From the NCBI GenBank assembly GCA_001939145.1, contig LSRX01001113.1, positions 10,329 through 74,328 of the forward strand: a DNA stretch of 64,000 bases, in the 5' to 3' direction. The number at the start of each line of letters is the position of its first letter. The first letter of the stretch is position 1. Position numbers and translations under genes: made by a program. A model generated the notes under the pieces. The model did not search any database, was not told the origin of the DNA, and saw nothing but the letters and a program-made list of their open reading frames with translations. Source of the stretch: Symbiodinium microadriaticum (lineage: Eukaryota; Sar; Dinophyceae; Suessiales; Symbiodiniaceae). This document shows, in pieces, positions 1 through 10,256 of this stretch.

Positions 1-1774
1 CCGTCACCCGCGCGCCCTACGCATTCATGCGCGCGTTCGCTATTCGCGCGCCCGCGCTGCATATAGCATGCCTGCCTCAGAAAAGCCGGCTCAAAGATCA
101 CTTGTTTCTTGAGCCCTTGCCTTGCTACCCCAACGGAGCTTAGCCCCTGCCTATAGCCCATGGCAGCCCCAGCCAGCCTCGCCGCCTATCCCAGGTTGAG
201 CAAATGGAAATTTCGTTGCTCATTCGCCGAGTCGAGTTCCTAGAAGCTCGCGCCGAGGCAATCGACACCCTACGGCAAAGAATCTCCACCTGCACATCAC
301 AGCTGGCCTATTTTCAGATGGAGGCGCCTACAGAGGGTTTGCGACAGCCTACAATCTGCCGACAATAACACACTGCACCGCCTACAGCCTCGTCGGCCTA
401 TCGGTTCCTCCGGCCTCGAGGTGCTCACGGAGAGAACCCTACATATCGAGTCGTGCTTCGACTTCGTCGTCCGAGCCCTACAACGGAACATGCCTAGCAT
501 TCAGTGGCAAAGCCGACGGGAGGATTGAGGGTGCATCGCCTTTCTTATTAGCCAATGCGGCTCGAGCCGCCTATAGACCTTTTTCGCCGCCACATGCCCT
601 CTGATAAGCCTTCCCGACAGCCCGGCACTCCAGTGGGAGAGCTTCTTGCCCGCCGACCGTCGCAGCCAGCCTCATCTACATCTCGGCCTCGACCTTCCAA
701 GAGACCACGTTTGCCAATCGACATTCTCTGCTCGGACTCGGATTCTGACGCTGCTTACATCGCGACGCCGCCCTCGCCTAAGCCGGAGGAGAAGCCAAAG
801 CCTTCAGCCGCTCCTCACCTTCGACTTGCCACCTCTGCCTCCAAGCCCTCTGAAGAGAGCCCCAGCCCACCCAAAGCGGAATTTGGCTATCAGATCAATT
901 TTGATTTTTGCAGGCATGCGGTACAGAATTCCGCCTCTAGCCCGATTTGCCTGAAACCGGGCTCTCAGCCTACGACCCGAGCCTGTGCCAAGCTCCTTGT
1001 GCGTTCGGGTCTTCGCTGCTGCTGGTGCTTCAGCCTCAAATCCGAGTGCCTCTGCCTCAAAACAATATTACAAGACCCACTCAGCTTGACACGGAGTTTG
1101 CCGCTCAGGTGATCTCACCCCTCTGGGATGGGTCAGGCCTCTCGTTTTTTGGTCGGGGAGCCTGTCTTTCGCTTTCATGACTCCGACTCGGAGGCTTCCT
1201 CGCCCAGTGTAGTCAGTGTGCTTTCTGCAGGTTTTGCCCAGGTCTGGGGACATGACATCAGGTTTTTCCCCTCCGACGACGATGCCTCACCGGCTGCCAG
1301 CTCAGAAAGCCTCAGCTCCAGCTCAGCAGACCAGGCCTCAGGTATCGCCACCCTCAGCCTTGGATGCCTATTGACATCCGCCCCAGGTATATGTACTCTG
1401 CGGGCCTACTTGCCATTGTAGCCTCAGATTCACGACAAGCCAGAATGCCCATGATTTTTCAGAGCCTCGAGGGGATCCTCTTCGGATCGCAGGCCTGCGC
1501 CTGGACGCTACTATGCCTTAACCACCATGAGTGGCTCCAAGTCGTCCTATGCAATAAGGCCTGTCATGACTACGTTCGTGAGCGAGCCTCAGCCTCCTCG
1601 ATCCGTCTGCCTTCAGACCCGCCTCAGCTGCCCACAGGTTCAACATCGCCAGCTACCAGGCGCCCGTCCAGCGCTCAGCATGTACTGTTGCCCACCTCTT
1701 CTGCCTCTAAAGTGCCCCGTAGTGCAGTCATTGGCTCCAGCATTTGCTCCAGATTTTAGCCCAGTTCGCCTAAC
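1..1774. other. GCCTA/GCCTC-rich stretch, no supported gene
   Basis: From about base 80 onward the + strand is crowded with GCCTA and GCCTC pentamers in all three frames. Several open frames of 60-185 codons occur (for example 555-1112). They are proline/serine-rich, overlap one another and match no family I know. I treat the stretch as the 5' part of the same element that carries the recombinase and Gag further right, not as identified genes. Confidence 0.5.
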
Positions 1775-2575
1775 ATGCCTCGGGCCAAGGATAGGTCAAT
1801 GAGATCGCCCTGGCCTAACTCACACAACAGCCCCGCCTACCAATTCAACAGAGGGATGCCTACGGGAAGTGCCTCCTCACAGCTGTCCCAGTGGCAGCGT
1901 CTTAACGCGGGCCTCTCTGGGCCTCTCGCCTTCGAGCACGACTTTTCAGCCCTAGACGACCCAGCCTCTTCGCACGATGCAGCCAAGGATGACATCCAGG
2001 ACCTATCCTCAGCCGACCCAGCCAGGGTCTACAGGCCTCAGCTCGGACAGGACCTAGACATCGATGTTTTGCGCAGCCTAGATCAGCCGGGAGCCTTCAC
2101 CCAGCCCTACCTCTTTGACATCAGCCTACTGGACAGACGGGCACAACCCCTGTACGGCCACCCGCACTACAAGCCCATAGAATGCATGATATTCGACAAC
2201 CGCCCATGGATCTGCTTCTACGGAGGCTCACCGCCTACAGTGGTCGCAGAAACCGACGAATGGTGGTACACCATGTACGACCGCGAAGGTGGCTGCTGCC
2301 TACAGGGCCGGCCTATGTTCCTCTTGCAGGATTTCATGCGCCTCTTTGCAGACCCGCCTCCGGGGACTTTGTCCGAGAGAGGTTCCTTCTCCCAGCCAAC
2401 TATCGCCCATCGTTTGGAAGGTTCTGGCATCTCGGATGCGCGGGGTCCCACAACCCTCGCTCCACAGACCCACCTTCCAGACCGCCTACAGTCCAGATCG
2501 GGCGAGACATGCAGCCTCGAGACCTACCTGGCAGGAAGGGATCTATTCCTTTCCCTGAGAAGCCATGGATCCTAG
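1775..2575 (+). CDS. hypothetical ORF, 266 aa, in the GCCTA-rich element
   Basis: This is an ATG-initiated frame of 266 codons that I do not recognise. Its first half is polar. The middle, about residues 125-200, is richer in aromatics and cysteines (motifs such as FDNRPWICFYGG and DEWWYTMYD) and looks more like a folded domain than random translation. The last 60 residues are low complexity. It lies on the same strand as the recombinase 1.4 kb downstream and shares its GCCTA-dense composition, so it probably belongs to the same mobile element. Shorter frames overlap it between 2182 and 2586 and look like shadows. There is no catalytic motif I can point to, so no function is proposed. Confidence 0.3.
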   Translation: MPRAKDRSMRSPWPNSHNSPAYQFNRGMPTGSASSQLSQWQRLNAGLSGPLAFEHDFSALDDPASSHDAAKDDIQDLSSADPARVYRPQLGQDLDIDVLRSLDQPGAFTQPYLFDISLLDRRAQPLYGHPHYKPIECMIFDNRPWICFYGGSPPTVVAETDEWWYTMYDREGGCCLQGRPMFLLQDFMRLFADPPPGTLSERGSFSQPTIAHRLEGSGISDARGPTTLAPQTHLPDRLQSRSGETCSLETYLAGRDLFLSLRSHGS

Positions 2576-3121
2576 ATACCGCCTAGAGTGGAGACCAAGC
2601 CTCTTCGAGGTTGCCTATGCCTACCAGCCATGGTGCTGCCGGAGTCCTACCAGGTAGGACCAGCCTTCGCGAGAGCCTATTCTATGATTATATGGGCAAC
2701 GAGAAAAAAGATGCATTGCCTCTTGCCGTGCTCCACGGAGCCTTTTTGCCCATTCCACAGTGCATGTGGAAGGGCCATGCGCCCAGACAGCCTAGAACAC
2801 GCAGATGACCACAAGGGTCACCTGTGTAGCCGCTGTAAAGAGTTCCTAGATAAAAATCGAACCCCCTTTGAGTGGTTCGATAGCCTACCGGAGGCAGTTA
2901 CAGCCTAGCCTACCGAGCCCCAGCCTCGGCTGCCTCCCTCGGAACAGCCTATCATCACAAGGGGGAAAAAGACGGGGGTGTCTGGGACCTTGCATCCCCT
3001 TTCTGCACATCCTGCCCCACAAGCCTCCCGACCTCTCGCGCAGGACTGCCCACACCGACCTACCCAGTGACCTCAGACTCTAGACAATCAGACAAATCAG
3101 CCAGCATCTGCTCCTTCAGCC

Positions 3122-4045
3122 ATGTCTGATCTCAATTCCCCAGAGAAGCCTAGAAGCGAACCTAGCCTGGAGGGTAGCCAACCCCACTCATGGTCAGATG
3201 TGACTCTCATCGAGGACATCACCCAGGAGTCTTCCTCCAGGCGTCTATCAGCCCAGGCTGGGGGAATACATCCAGAGCAGCTCAGAGAGCGAAGCAGAAC
3301 AGCCATCGCCCACGGAGCCTCGAGAGCAGCCTATCCCGTCGCAGATCCCAGCACAGGCGGTCTGCGTAGTCAAGCGATTCAGAGCCCGAAGCCGAAGTCG
3401 GGGCCCAGCTTTGCCAATCGCCCCTGCCTCAGATACAACTCAGCTCGGCCCTGCACCCGGCATCTCGGACAAGCCTCGCCTCCTACCATTATCTCCAGTT
3501 CCCCGACCCAGCACAGGCCTGCCTGCCGAAGCCCCCGCAGCCAGGCGACCGACACCTTCTTGGTCGGTGAACTCCATCAAGAGGCCCAGAATGCCCTGGG
3601 ACCCGCAGCCGGGCACTCGGCCAGCCCATCAGGGGAACTTCAGGCCCAGAATGCCACAGCCGCCGAGCAAGGGAGGCATGCAACCAAGCTTCTTCGCACC
3701 ACCACCGAGGTGGTCTCTCAGCACCTACTAGGAGCAGCAGTCCCTAAGCCTAGACCACTCACTCGTCCTCCCCCTCGGAGCCTCATCTACAGGCCACCCA
3801 CGCGCGCTAAGCCCGATAGGGTAAAGCCCCTAGGTCTTTTCACGGTCAAGGACCTGCCATCACACCAGCCGGCCCCTGCAGAGGGTAAGACCCGCACAGC
3901 TACCAAACCTCCTGCCCCTCAGGCGCGCCACTGTGGCTTAGTCTCCCGAGCTTCCCAGGAGACAACTGGGAAAGAGGCTTGCCTCTCAGCGTGGCACGAG
4001 ATTCTGCACATCCTGGGTTCAGCCTCGAGCCTTCACTCAACCTAG
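3122..4045 (+). CDS. hypothetical disordered ORF, 307 aa, upstream of YR
   Basis: This is an ATG-started frame of 307 codons made almost entirely of Ser, Pro, Ala, Arg and Gln, with no recognisable fold or catalytic motif. It overlaps the first 67 bases of the tyrosine-recombinase frame at 3979. It could be a disordered N-terminal region joined to the recombinase by a frame change, a separate accessory protein of the element, or an open frame kept free of stops by the GCCTA-rich composition. Composition alone cannot separate these. It is listed because it fills the space upstream of the recombinase on the same strand. Confidence 0.25.
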   Translation: MSDLNSPEKPRSEPSLEGSQPHSWSDVTLIEDITQESSSRRLSAQAGGIHPEQLRERSRTAIAHGASRAAYPVADPSTGGLRSQAIQSPKPKSGPSFANRPCLRYNSARPCTRHLGQASPPTIISSSPTQHRPACRSPRSQATDTFLVGELHQEAQNALGPAAGHSASPSGELQAQNATAAEQGRHATKLLRTTTEVVSQHLLGAAVPKPRPLTRPPPRSLIYRPPTRAKPDRVKPLGLFTVKDLPSHQPAPAEGKTRTATKPPAPQARHCGLVSRASQETTGKEACLSAWHEILHILGSASSLHST

Positions 4046-5608
4046 CCAACTCTAAATACCCCCAGGCCCTCCTCAGAAAGAGCCTAGAGAAATTTACGGC
4101 GGGCGCACTGGAGAGATATATTGCTGCGGCCAAGCACTTTCTAGATTTCCTTGGCCTCAGCAATCGAACGATCGCATCAATAGATGTTGCTTTTCTCGCC
4201 GATTTTCTGCATGCCTGCGAAAATAGCCTCGAGGAAGATCGAGAGGTCTGCAAGGTCGGCCCCAGACCGATCCTCAAAGCCCTCTCGTGGCTTGGCCGAC
4301 ACGCCGAAGTGCCAGCCCTCCAGCCTCTATTGCAAGCCAGCCTAATCAGAGCATTTCTCACTCAGCCAACCACCGATCGCAAAGAAGCATTACCCTTGCC
4401 TATGGCGGTCGTCGTTGAGTGGGAAAGGTACATTTGCAGCCCCCGCTGCCCACAAGACCTCCGGCTCTTCTTAGGCGGCCTTCTGTTAGCCTTACATGGA
4501 GGCCTAAGGTTCGGGGACCTACAGCGGATCCGCCTCAATAGCCTCTCCCTCACTAGCAATAGCCTACGGGGGGTCTGCTGGCAAACCAAGACCACAAAAC
4601 GGGGACAGCCATTTGCCGTTACGTTGCACGGCATCTCGGGGAGAGCCTTAGACTCCCTTTGGGTGCTGCCTTTCTTGCGAGACGTGCAGTCCGCCTGGCT
4701 AGGCACGGAATCAGCCATGGGTCTCTCAGTCGTCCCAGATTTCATATTGCCAGTGCTCACTAATCTAGGGGGTTTAGCCCGCCCAAACTCCACCTACTCG
4801 CAGCCTATGGCCTACAGCCAAAGTCTTGCAGCAATGCGGCATTTCCTCACCATACCCTGGCAAGACTCAACCAAGCCCATCCCCGTCACGCCTGAGGAAA
4901 GCCGTGCCTTCACCTTGCACAGCCTCAAAGTTTGCCTCCTCGTGGCCGGAGCGCAAGTCCGCGCCACAGAAGAAGCTCGCCAACATCAAGGCCATCACAA
5001 GAGCCCAAGTGTACAGCTGTACAGTCGTGATGATACGATCCTCGCTCTGGACCTCCAGAAACAAATTTGCCTCGCGTGTGCACAGGGGTGGCGTCCGGCC
5101 CGGCCCATAGCCAGGGGAGGTCAGCCCCCTACACTAGAGCCCCCCTTCCACGTTGACAGATCACCTTCAGCCAGCCTATCAGGTCTCCTCCTTCGGGGAG
5201 GGGGTATCACGCTTCGTCTATTCCAGGGAAGCAGCCCTGGAATCCTCAGAGCCCACGCAAAAGCCAGAAGACAGCCAGGGGTCCCAGAATGACCTCCGAC
5301 CCAAGTTCACAGCCGCCCAGATTCCCGAAGACGACACTGAAGCCCTCCTGGTGGAGAAGTTTGCCAATCAAGCCCACAGCTCATCGGAGTCGGACGATGA
5401 GCATCCTGAAACTCCGGAAGCCCAGCTCTCTACCTTTAGCTTATTTCGTAACGGCCCGTGGGGAGTAATTCACGCCTGTCGCCAGGGGGACGACAGGGCT
5501 GCCTGCGGAGCGTCCAAGACCTCCGCAGGCTTCTCCCCCTCTTGCCCTTTGCCTCAAATTTTCTGCAAGCGTAAGGCTTGCTATAGACTGCTCGATGCGA
5601 TGCCATAG
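3979..5608 (+). pseudogene. tyrosine recombinase (YR0), frameshifted near 5150
   Basis: A tyrosine recombinase breaks and rejoins DNA through a 3'-phosphotyrosine; here it would integrate a retroelement DNA copy. Frame 3979-5292 shows an N-terminal core-binding region, the first catalytic Arg in LHGGLRFGDL, a Lys segment (KTTKRG), the box TLHSLK (H-x-x-K where H-x-x-R is usual) and the nucleophile in LYSRDD. The frame then runs into low complexity. Near 5150 homology passes to another frame (5153-5608), whose end has the H...ACG...CKRKAC tail shared with other recombinases in the window. The usable start is TTG with no nearby ATG, so the true N-terminus is uncertain. The frame change suggests decay or a sequence error. 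A Gag-like gene starts 96 bp after the stop. Confidence 0.75.
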
Positions 5609-5704
5609 CCCCAAACAAGCGTTTGCCTACGCCGGGCCTTTTCAGCTGTGACTCTGTTACTCACTTTGCCGCAGCCGTTTAACAGCGATCCGCAGTAGCT
5701 AGCC

Positions 5705-6610
5705 ATGCCGTCCGACTCCCCAACGGAGTTGGAAAAATTTTGCAAGGACCATGGCGTCCACGAGATCCTGTACCAGGCCCTCGCCCTTAAGGGGCTTGAG
5801 TCGGTCGATGACTTCGCCTATGCTTTCCCAGAAATCAGAAGCCTCGAAGCCCTCCTCTCAGGCCTATCGGACACCGACCTAAGCGACATGGGGGCTACTG
5901 ACCAATTTCATGGAGTTCAGGCGGCCAGGATCCGCAAAGCCCTCAGGTTCGCCCACGATCTTTGCCAGCAGCCCAGTGAGCCAACTCAATCAACTCCCCA
6001 GCCGCCTAGCCTACCGGCAGCAATTCTGCCTCAAGCATCGCCTGCATCTTGGGTGGAGAACCTACCCCCCAAGCTCAGTCAGGAAGCGGCGCAGGAGCTT
6101 ATTGATGATTTCAAGACCAATTACCCAGGAGAACTCCTGGATGAAGATACTATGCCGAGCATTCGCCTACTTAGCCTAGTCCAACATAGCCTAAAGCCAG
6201 GCGAGAAAATTCGCTGGATTCCCTGGCAATTCCGCCTAAGTTCTAAACAGTACACCGAAATAATGGAGGCCAAATCCTCCAAGCCCATGCGTACAGAAGC
6301 CCAGCTTCTGGCCTCAGCACTATATGATGATACGCCCGAAATGCCGGTTGCCCACCTACGCCTATCAGCCAGCTGGCTCTCCAGGATCCAAACAGTCTAC
6401 AGGAATGCTTGGGCCCTATGTGGAGCAGCCCACCTCAATAACCTCAAAGCCTTTGATAAAAGGGTCTTGGACCTAGCCCTACCGGACCTAGCCGACAATA
6501 GCCTCAGAGGTCCTACGACGCAGGAACTCCTAGCCGCAGACAGAAAAATCTGGGGCACCGTCGGCACCTTAGTCGCTTTTTCGCTGTGCGGGCTGCTTCG
6601 CAAATTTTGA
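5705..6610 (+). pseudogene. Gag-like protein (Gag0), 3'-truncated
   Basis: An ATG at 5705 opens a 301-codon frame that resembles the Gag-like proteins at 12315, 20105 and 27147. The N-terminus is helical with the pattern L..KGL..V..FAY. Later comes the segment TTQELLAADRKIW, which corresponds to VTAAQIVRADREIW and VSIQQLLQADKQLF in the other Gags. Resemblance stops at about 6577, and the C-terminal Cys/His finger of the family is absent. The composition changes there from GCCTA-rich to a different style, so an insertion or deletion junction probably cut the gene. No Pol follows. The product would be an RNA-binding or particle protein missing its nucleic-acid-binding finger. Confidence 0.65.
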
Positions 6611-6826
6611 GTTTGGATTTGCATTTTGGCACCAGGCATCCTTGAAGGTGGCGTGGTGTACAGGTGCTCGAAGCTCTTTCCTGGGCAGGGCCTCAGCTGC
6701 TGAAAACTGTGTTCTGCAGTGCCGCTCGCCACACTCATGTCTCTCTCTCTTGCCAGTGCATTTCGGAAAGCATTTCTGCGTGGTGCACTGCTGTGATGTT
6801 TGTGTCCGAGCAATTTTTCTGTTGCC

Positions 6827-7060
6827 ATGTCTGCTAGTGCCTCGAAGACTCAAGGGTCTTCGGCTGAGCCTCCGCTCGTCTACGTGCTTGGGGATTGCAG
6901 CATCTGCGAAACTCTCGGTGGTTTCTTGACTGCTGCTGACTTGTATTGCTTGAGCTGTGCTCACTGGTGGCTCTCGGCCGACTTGCAGTGGTACCTGCAG
7001 GGAGCCGTGGACACTCCCAGCTCTCTGGGTGACGCAGATGCGCCAGTGCCGGCTGGGTAA
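6827..7060 (+). CDS. small ORF (77 aa) directly upstream of coiled-coil ORF
   Basis: This is an ATG-started frame of 77 codons, with several Cys and Trp residues in its middle (CSICET, CAHWW). It ends in TAA at 7058-7060, one base before the ATG of the next ORF (TAAGATG). I do not recognise the protein. The tight stop-start spacing is its main support: it could act as an upstream ORF or be translated together with the coiled-coil protein by reinitiation. It could equally be chance. Confidence 0.25.
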   Translation: MSASASKTQGSSAEPPLVYVLGDCSICETLGGFLTAADLYCLSCAHWWLSADLQWYLQGAVDTPSSLGDADAPVPAG

Positions 7061-7061
7061 G

Positions 7062-7469
7062 ATGGAGCGCTCTGGCTTTCGTTCTTCAGCCCGCGAGCGC
7101 TCCAGGTCGCGTGATCAGCCGCACCAGCATGCTCATGCTTCTCCTTTTCTCCAGGGCTCGTTCAGGTCTCGGGCTTGGACGCTGGAGCAAGATTTGGAGG
7201 CGCTCCGCAGTGATTTCGAGATCTTGCGCTTGGGGAGCACTCATGTCATGACTGTTTTGGGACATGAGCCCGATTACAGTGCTCCTTTTTCGGCGCTGGC
7301 GGAGTTTGTCTTGCATGTGCAGGCTCAGCTCCGTAGTCTCAGTGCTCGTCTTTCTGAGTTGCAGCGCATTTCTGCTGAGCAGCAAGTGTTGGCTCACTCT
7401 CGATTGGAGCGCCTTGAGGCTGAGGCGGCGGCTCGCAATCCTGAATTTTTCTCTTCGACTCAGCGTTAG
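7062..7469 (+). CDS. small Arg/Ser-rich coiled-coil protein, 135 aa
   Basis: The ATG at 7062 starts a 135-codon protein. It has an Arg/Ser-rich N-terminus (RSSARERSRSR) and then long amphipathic helices with heptad-like leucines from about residue 40 to 125 (LEQDLEALRSDFEIL, LRSLSARLSELQ). A similar coiled-coil ORF lies at 24225-24626, directly upstream of another tyrosine recombinase. That repeated position suggests an accessory or structural protein of this retroelement group. Sequence similarity between the two beyond the coiled coil is not obvious, so homology is an inference from length, architecture and context. Confidence 0.4.
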   Translation: MERSGFRSSARERSRSRDQPHQHAHASPFLQGSFRSRAWTLEQDLEALRSDFEILRLGSTHVMTVLGHEPDYSAPFSALAEFVLHVQAQLRSLSARLSELQRISAEQQVLAHSRLERLEAEAAARNPEFFSSTQR

Positions 7470-7661
7470 GATCAGGCCTGCCGCTGTTCGAAGCTCGACT
7501 TCTCGACCCGATGCTTCATCCTGGCGGTGCTGAGCTTAAAAATCACTTGCTCTCTTTTGGTACTGCGTTTGCAAGTTCATTGCGTCCGCCTGCCCCTGCA
7601 GTCTGCATGTGCTCGCTATTGGGCCATTTTGCATGCTTCGGGTAGCGGGTTTTTTCTGGGC

Positions 7662-8294
7662 ATGGAGGACGGGATAGATGAAGAGCTCCGTCTGCTCGAG
7701 GGCGACCATGCTGATCTTACTTTTGAGGGGGGTGGTCTCGGTGATCAGCCTGAGCCAGGTGTCTGGAACTTGCTGTCAGAGGCTGCCTTTCAGGAGCAAC
7801 CTTCGCTTGATGTGATTGACAATGAATCTGAAGGCAGTGCTGCAGAAAGGAACTGGTATCGCCAGGCCCAGCAGGACTCAGTTTCCTTGCACTCCACGAG
7901 TGTTCATAGAAGTTCTGATCATTGGAGCTTTGTGGAGTCGGGCTCCTCTGCACATCATGGCCGTGCTGCTGTTGCGGTTTCGTCTGAAGGATGCCAGCAA
8001 GCACTTTCGAGTGCTTTCCGTGCAGTGCCATGCAGGCCACAGTTGACTTTACCCTGGGAAGCAGGTCTTTGGGGAACGGTTTTTCGCAGCAAGGGGCCAA
8101 CTGATTGGGCCACGTCGGAATCCTTCACCTTCTATCGCCCAGTGCAGCCTCAAGCCTCGCCTTTGAGAGGGTTGCAACAGAGTGCCTCAGGGCAAGAATC
8201 ACATCGCGGAGCGATAGTTCTTTATTGCTTTTGTGTAAAAAGGTTGCGGTGCCGCAACCGTCAACCAAACTGCCTGAAGCCACTTTTGCTTTAA
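7662..8294 (+). CDS. hypothetical ORF, 210 aa
   Basis: An ATG at 7662 opens a frame of 210 codons. It begins with an acidic segment (MEDGIDEELRLLEGD) and continues as a polar, Ser/Gln-rich protein without a recognisable motif. The last 40 residues look like random translation. It could be the displaced N-terminal part of a recombinase gene, since the intact recombinase at 24812 also begins with an acidic segment, or it may be non-coding. Confidence 0.2.
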   Translation: MEDGIDEELRLLEGDHADLTFEGGGLGDQPEPGVWNLLSEAAFQEQPSLDVIDNESEGSAAERNWYRQAQQDSVSLHSTSVHRSSDHWSFVESGSSAHHGRAAVAVSSEGCQQALSSAFRAVPCRPQLTLPWEAGLWGTVFRSKGPTDWATSESFTFYRPVQPQASPLRGLQQSASGQESHRGAIVLYCFCVKRLRCRNRQPNCLKPLLL

Positions 8295-8437
8295 CTGTGT
8301 GTTGCGTTCTTGGTCAAACTTTAGCTTGTGCAAATTTTGACTAACCATGTTTGAATTCCGCTACCGTGACGGTTGAAGTTCACCTGCTGAAGCCTTGGGC
8401 TCGTCAGTGCTGTGGTTCAGGGAGAACTTTTCGCGCT

Positions 8438-9205
8438 ATGCCCCGGTCCGAGGCGGAGGACAGTTCTTCCGACAGCGACGATGACTCCCGTGTGGCGATC
8501 AGCGATCTTAGCAGCCCTTGCAGGGATGATGCGGGACCATCGGCTGACCCAGCATCTGACGCAGCCGCGTTGGCCTCAGAGCGAGACCAAGTGGAACCAG
8601 ATCGAGGGGTTTATCTGGCGAAGCGGGCCTCCTTCATCGAAGAGCTGGCTAAGCTCTTGTGTTGGGCTCACCTGGAACGATCTTTGCGGCAGAGCAACTC
8701 CACGCCCAAACAAGTGGCGGCCCAAATGCGGGAATATCGGAAAAGACATTGGAGAGATACCTCCAGGGAACTGCAGACCGATGTTTGTGCGTCTCTGTCA
8801 GCGGAGTCCAGCCATGATCTGGAGCACATAGTGGCGGCTATGCGCTGCGTTCTGGACGATGAACCGCCCCTCAACGACCTCCGCTGGATTATGGGCTTGG
8901 CTTCCCAGCCCGGGGACCTCCTGCCAGATCGATCGCTTGCTTTGCAGCGTATGCAACAGGCCATCTACACTAGCTGGCGTGAAAGAGTTGGAGCCGGAGA
9001 GGCCAGTCTTCTGGCCAAGACTGCCGCTGAGTTGGCGGACAACACGCTCTACCTCATGGCGCTCCGGCTGCTTTGGCCTTTGCTGTCCAGCGACCAACAG
9101 CTTGAAGTGCAGCAGTGGTTTCGGAGATATGCCAGAACCTCGGGCCCCTCTGGTGCTGCCTCCGCTTCCTCTAGCTCGAAGCCCCGGCCCGGCCTGGATC
9201 GATAG
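8438..9205 (+). CDS. hypothetical helical ORF, 255 aa
   Basis: The ATG at 8438 gives a 255-codon protein. It has an acidic, Ser-rich N-terminus (EDSSSDSDDD), then about 160 residues of predicted amphipathic helix (for example SFIEELAKLLCWAHLERSL and DRSLALQRMQQAIYTSW), and a Ser/Ala-rich tail. The helical part looks like a folded protein rather than noise. I do not recognise the family. It lies between retroelement pieces on the same strand, so it is most simply another element-borne gene, possibly a Gag-like fragment of a different subfamily. It has no Cys/His finger and no catalytic motif. Confidence 0.35.
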   Translation: MPRSEAEDSSSDSDDDSRVAISDLSSPCRDDAGPSADPASDAAALASERDQVEPDRGVYLAKRASFIEELAKLLCWAHLERSLRQSNSTPKQVAAQMREYRKRHWRDTSRELQTDVCASLSAESSHDLEHIVAAMRCVLDDEPPLNDLRWIMGLASQPGDLLPDRSLALQRMQQAIYTSWRERVGAGEASLLAKTAAELADNTLYLMALRLLWPLLSSDQQLEVQQWFRRYARTSGPSGAASASSSSKPRPGLDR

Positions 9206-9615
9206 GAGGCGACTTTGGCGCTGCTGGCGTTTCAAGACTGAGACACAAGGCGTCCGACCACGAGACGCAAGCGTCTCCTTTAGACTAACTCGGTCGGAGC
9301 CTGCGTGCGGCATCCGCCCTTTCCGTTTTTAGGGGTCTGCTTTGGGCCCAGCCTTAGACCCCCGCCATCGTCTGCTGCCGATGATAAAACTCAAGACGGT
9401 TTGCCGGTGCTGAGCTTCGATCGACTGCTGGATGCTGTCCTCCGCTCGTTGTGCATAGTGGTCTGCCTGCGTGGCTCCCTTCTTTTTGTATTGGGAAACA
9501 CCGCGGAGCTCTGCAGTCAGAGGGGAGGGGGGCCTTCTGGCTCAGTGATTGTCACTCCGGGGCCTGGCCCTGAGGAGTGTCAGCACCTTCGCTGGGCGAC
9601 GGGTGGTCTTCGAAG

Positions 9616-9995
9616 TAGTCCCGTTAGGACTTGTTGGAAAGCTTTGCGAGCCGGGCTCTCAAGACCATCAAGCGTGCGCTGCCGCTGGGCGGTTAGTGTC
9701 TTGTCAGGTAGGGATCCTGTGGCCCAGGACTGGGTGCCTTTCCAGGTAGTCCCGCCAGGGCTTGTTGGAAAGCTTTGCGTGCCGGGCTCTCAAGACCATC
9801 TAGCTACACTACCGCTGGGCGGTCGGTGTCTTGACAGGTCGGGATTCTCTGGTCCTGGACCGGGTGCCTTTCCGGGTAGTCCCTTGAGGACTTGTTGGGA
9901 AAGCCTTGCGAGCTGGGCTCTCGGGAACATTGAGTTTACACTACCGCTGGGCGGTCGGTGTGCTTGCAGGTCGGGATTCTCTGACCCAGGATATA
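9616..9995 (+). repeat. tandem repeat, ~131-bp unit, about three copies
   Basis: Units begin at 9616, 9747 and 9877, each starting TAGTCCC. Each contains GACTTGTTGG-like and GGGCTCTC segments, then CGCTGGGCGGT and TGGGTGCCTTTCC-like segments. A degenerate partial copy seems to precede them from about 9555. Nothing else is visible in 9206-10256. The array lies upstream of the recombinase at 10257 and could be part of an element's non-coding region. Confidence 0.85.
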
Positions 9996-10256
9996 GAAAT
10001 CGCACACTACGGGTCACTGCCTGCGGGAGCCCCGGAGTACCGAGAGCAGTCGCTGGGCGATTGTGTCGGTGATCGTTAAAGGTGCCTGGGGATTCCCAAG
10101 TAATCTCCGTGCCGCGAGCTTGGTGCTCTTATTGTCCTGAGTGCATTCTCAGAAGCTTTCTGTCTTGAATGTTCTACCGATTGCATCGTGAGTCTGGAAC
10201 GAATGTGACTGTTGATTGTTCAGGTGGAGAAGCAGGACATCATTGCCACAGCCTCA

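Noticed and set aside
9616-9995. CRISPR-like array
   Set aside because: Units are contiguous 131-bp tandem copies without unique spacers, and the sequence is eukaryotic.
9305-10072. 255-codon + strand frame across the tandem repeats
   Set aside because: The translation follows the 131-bp repeat in shifting frames and has no other support; it is a by-product of the repeat.
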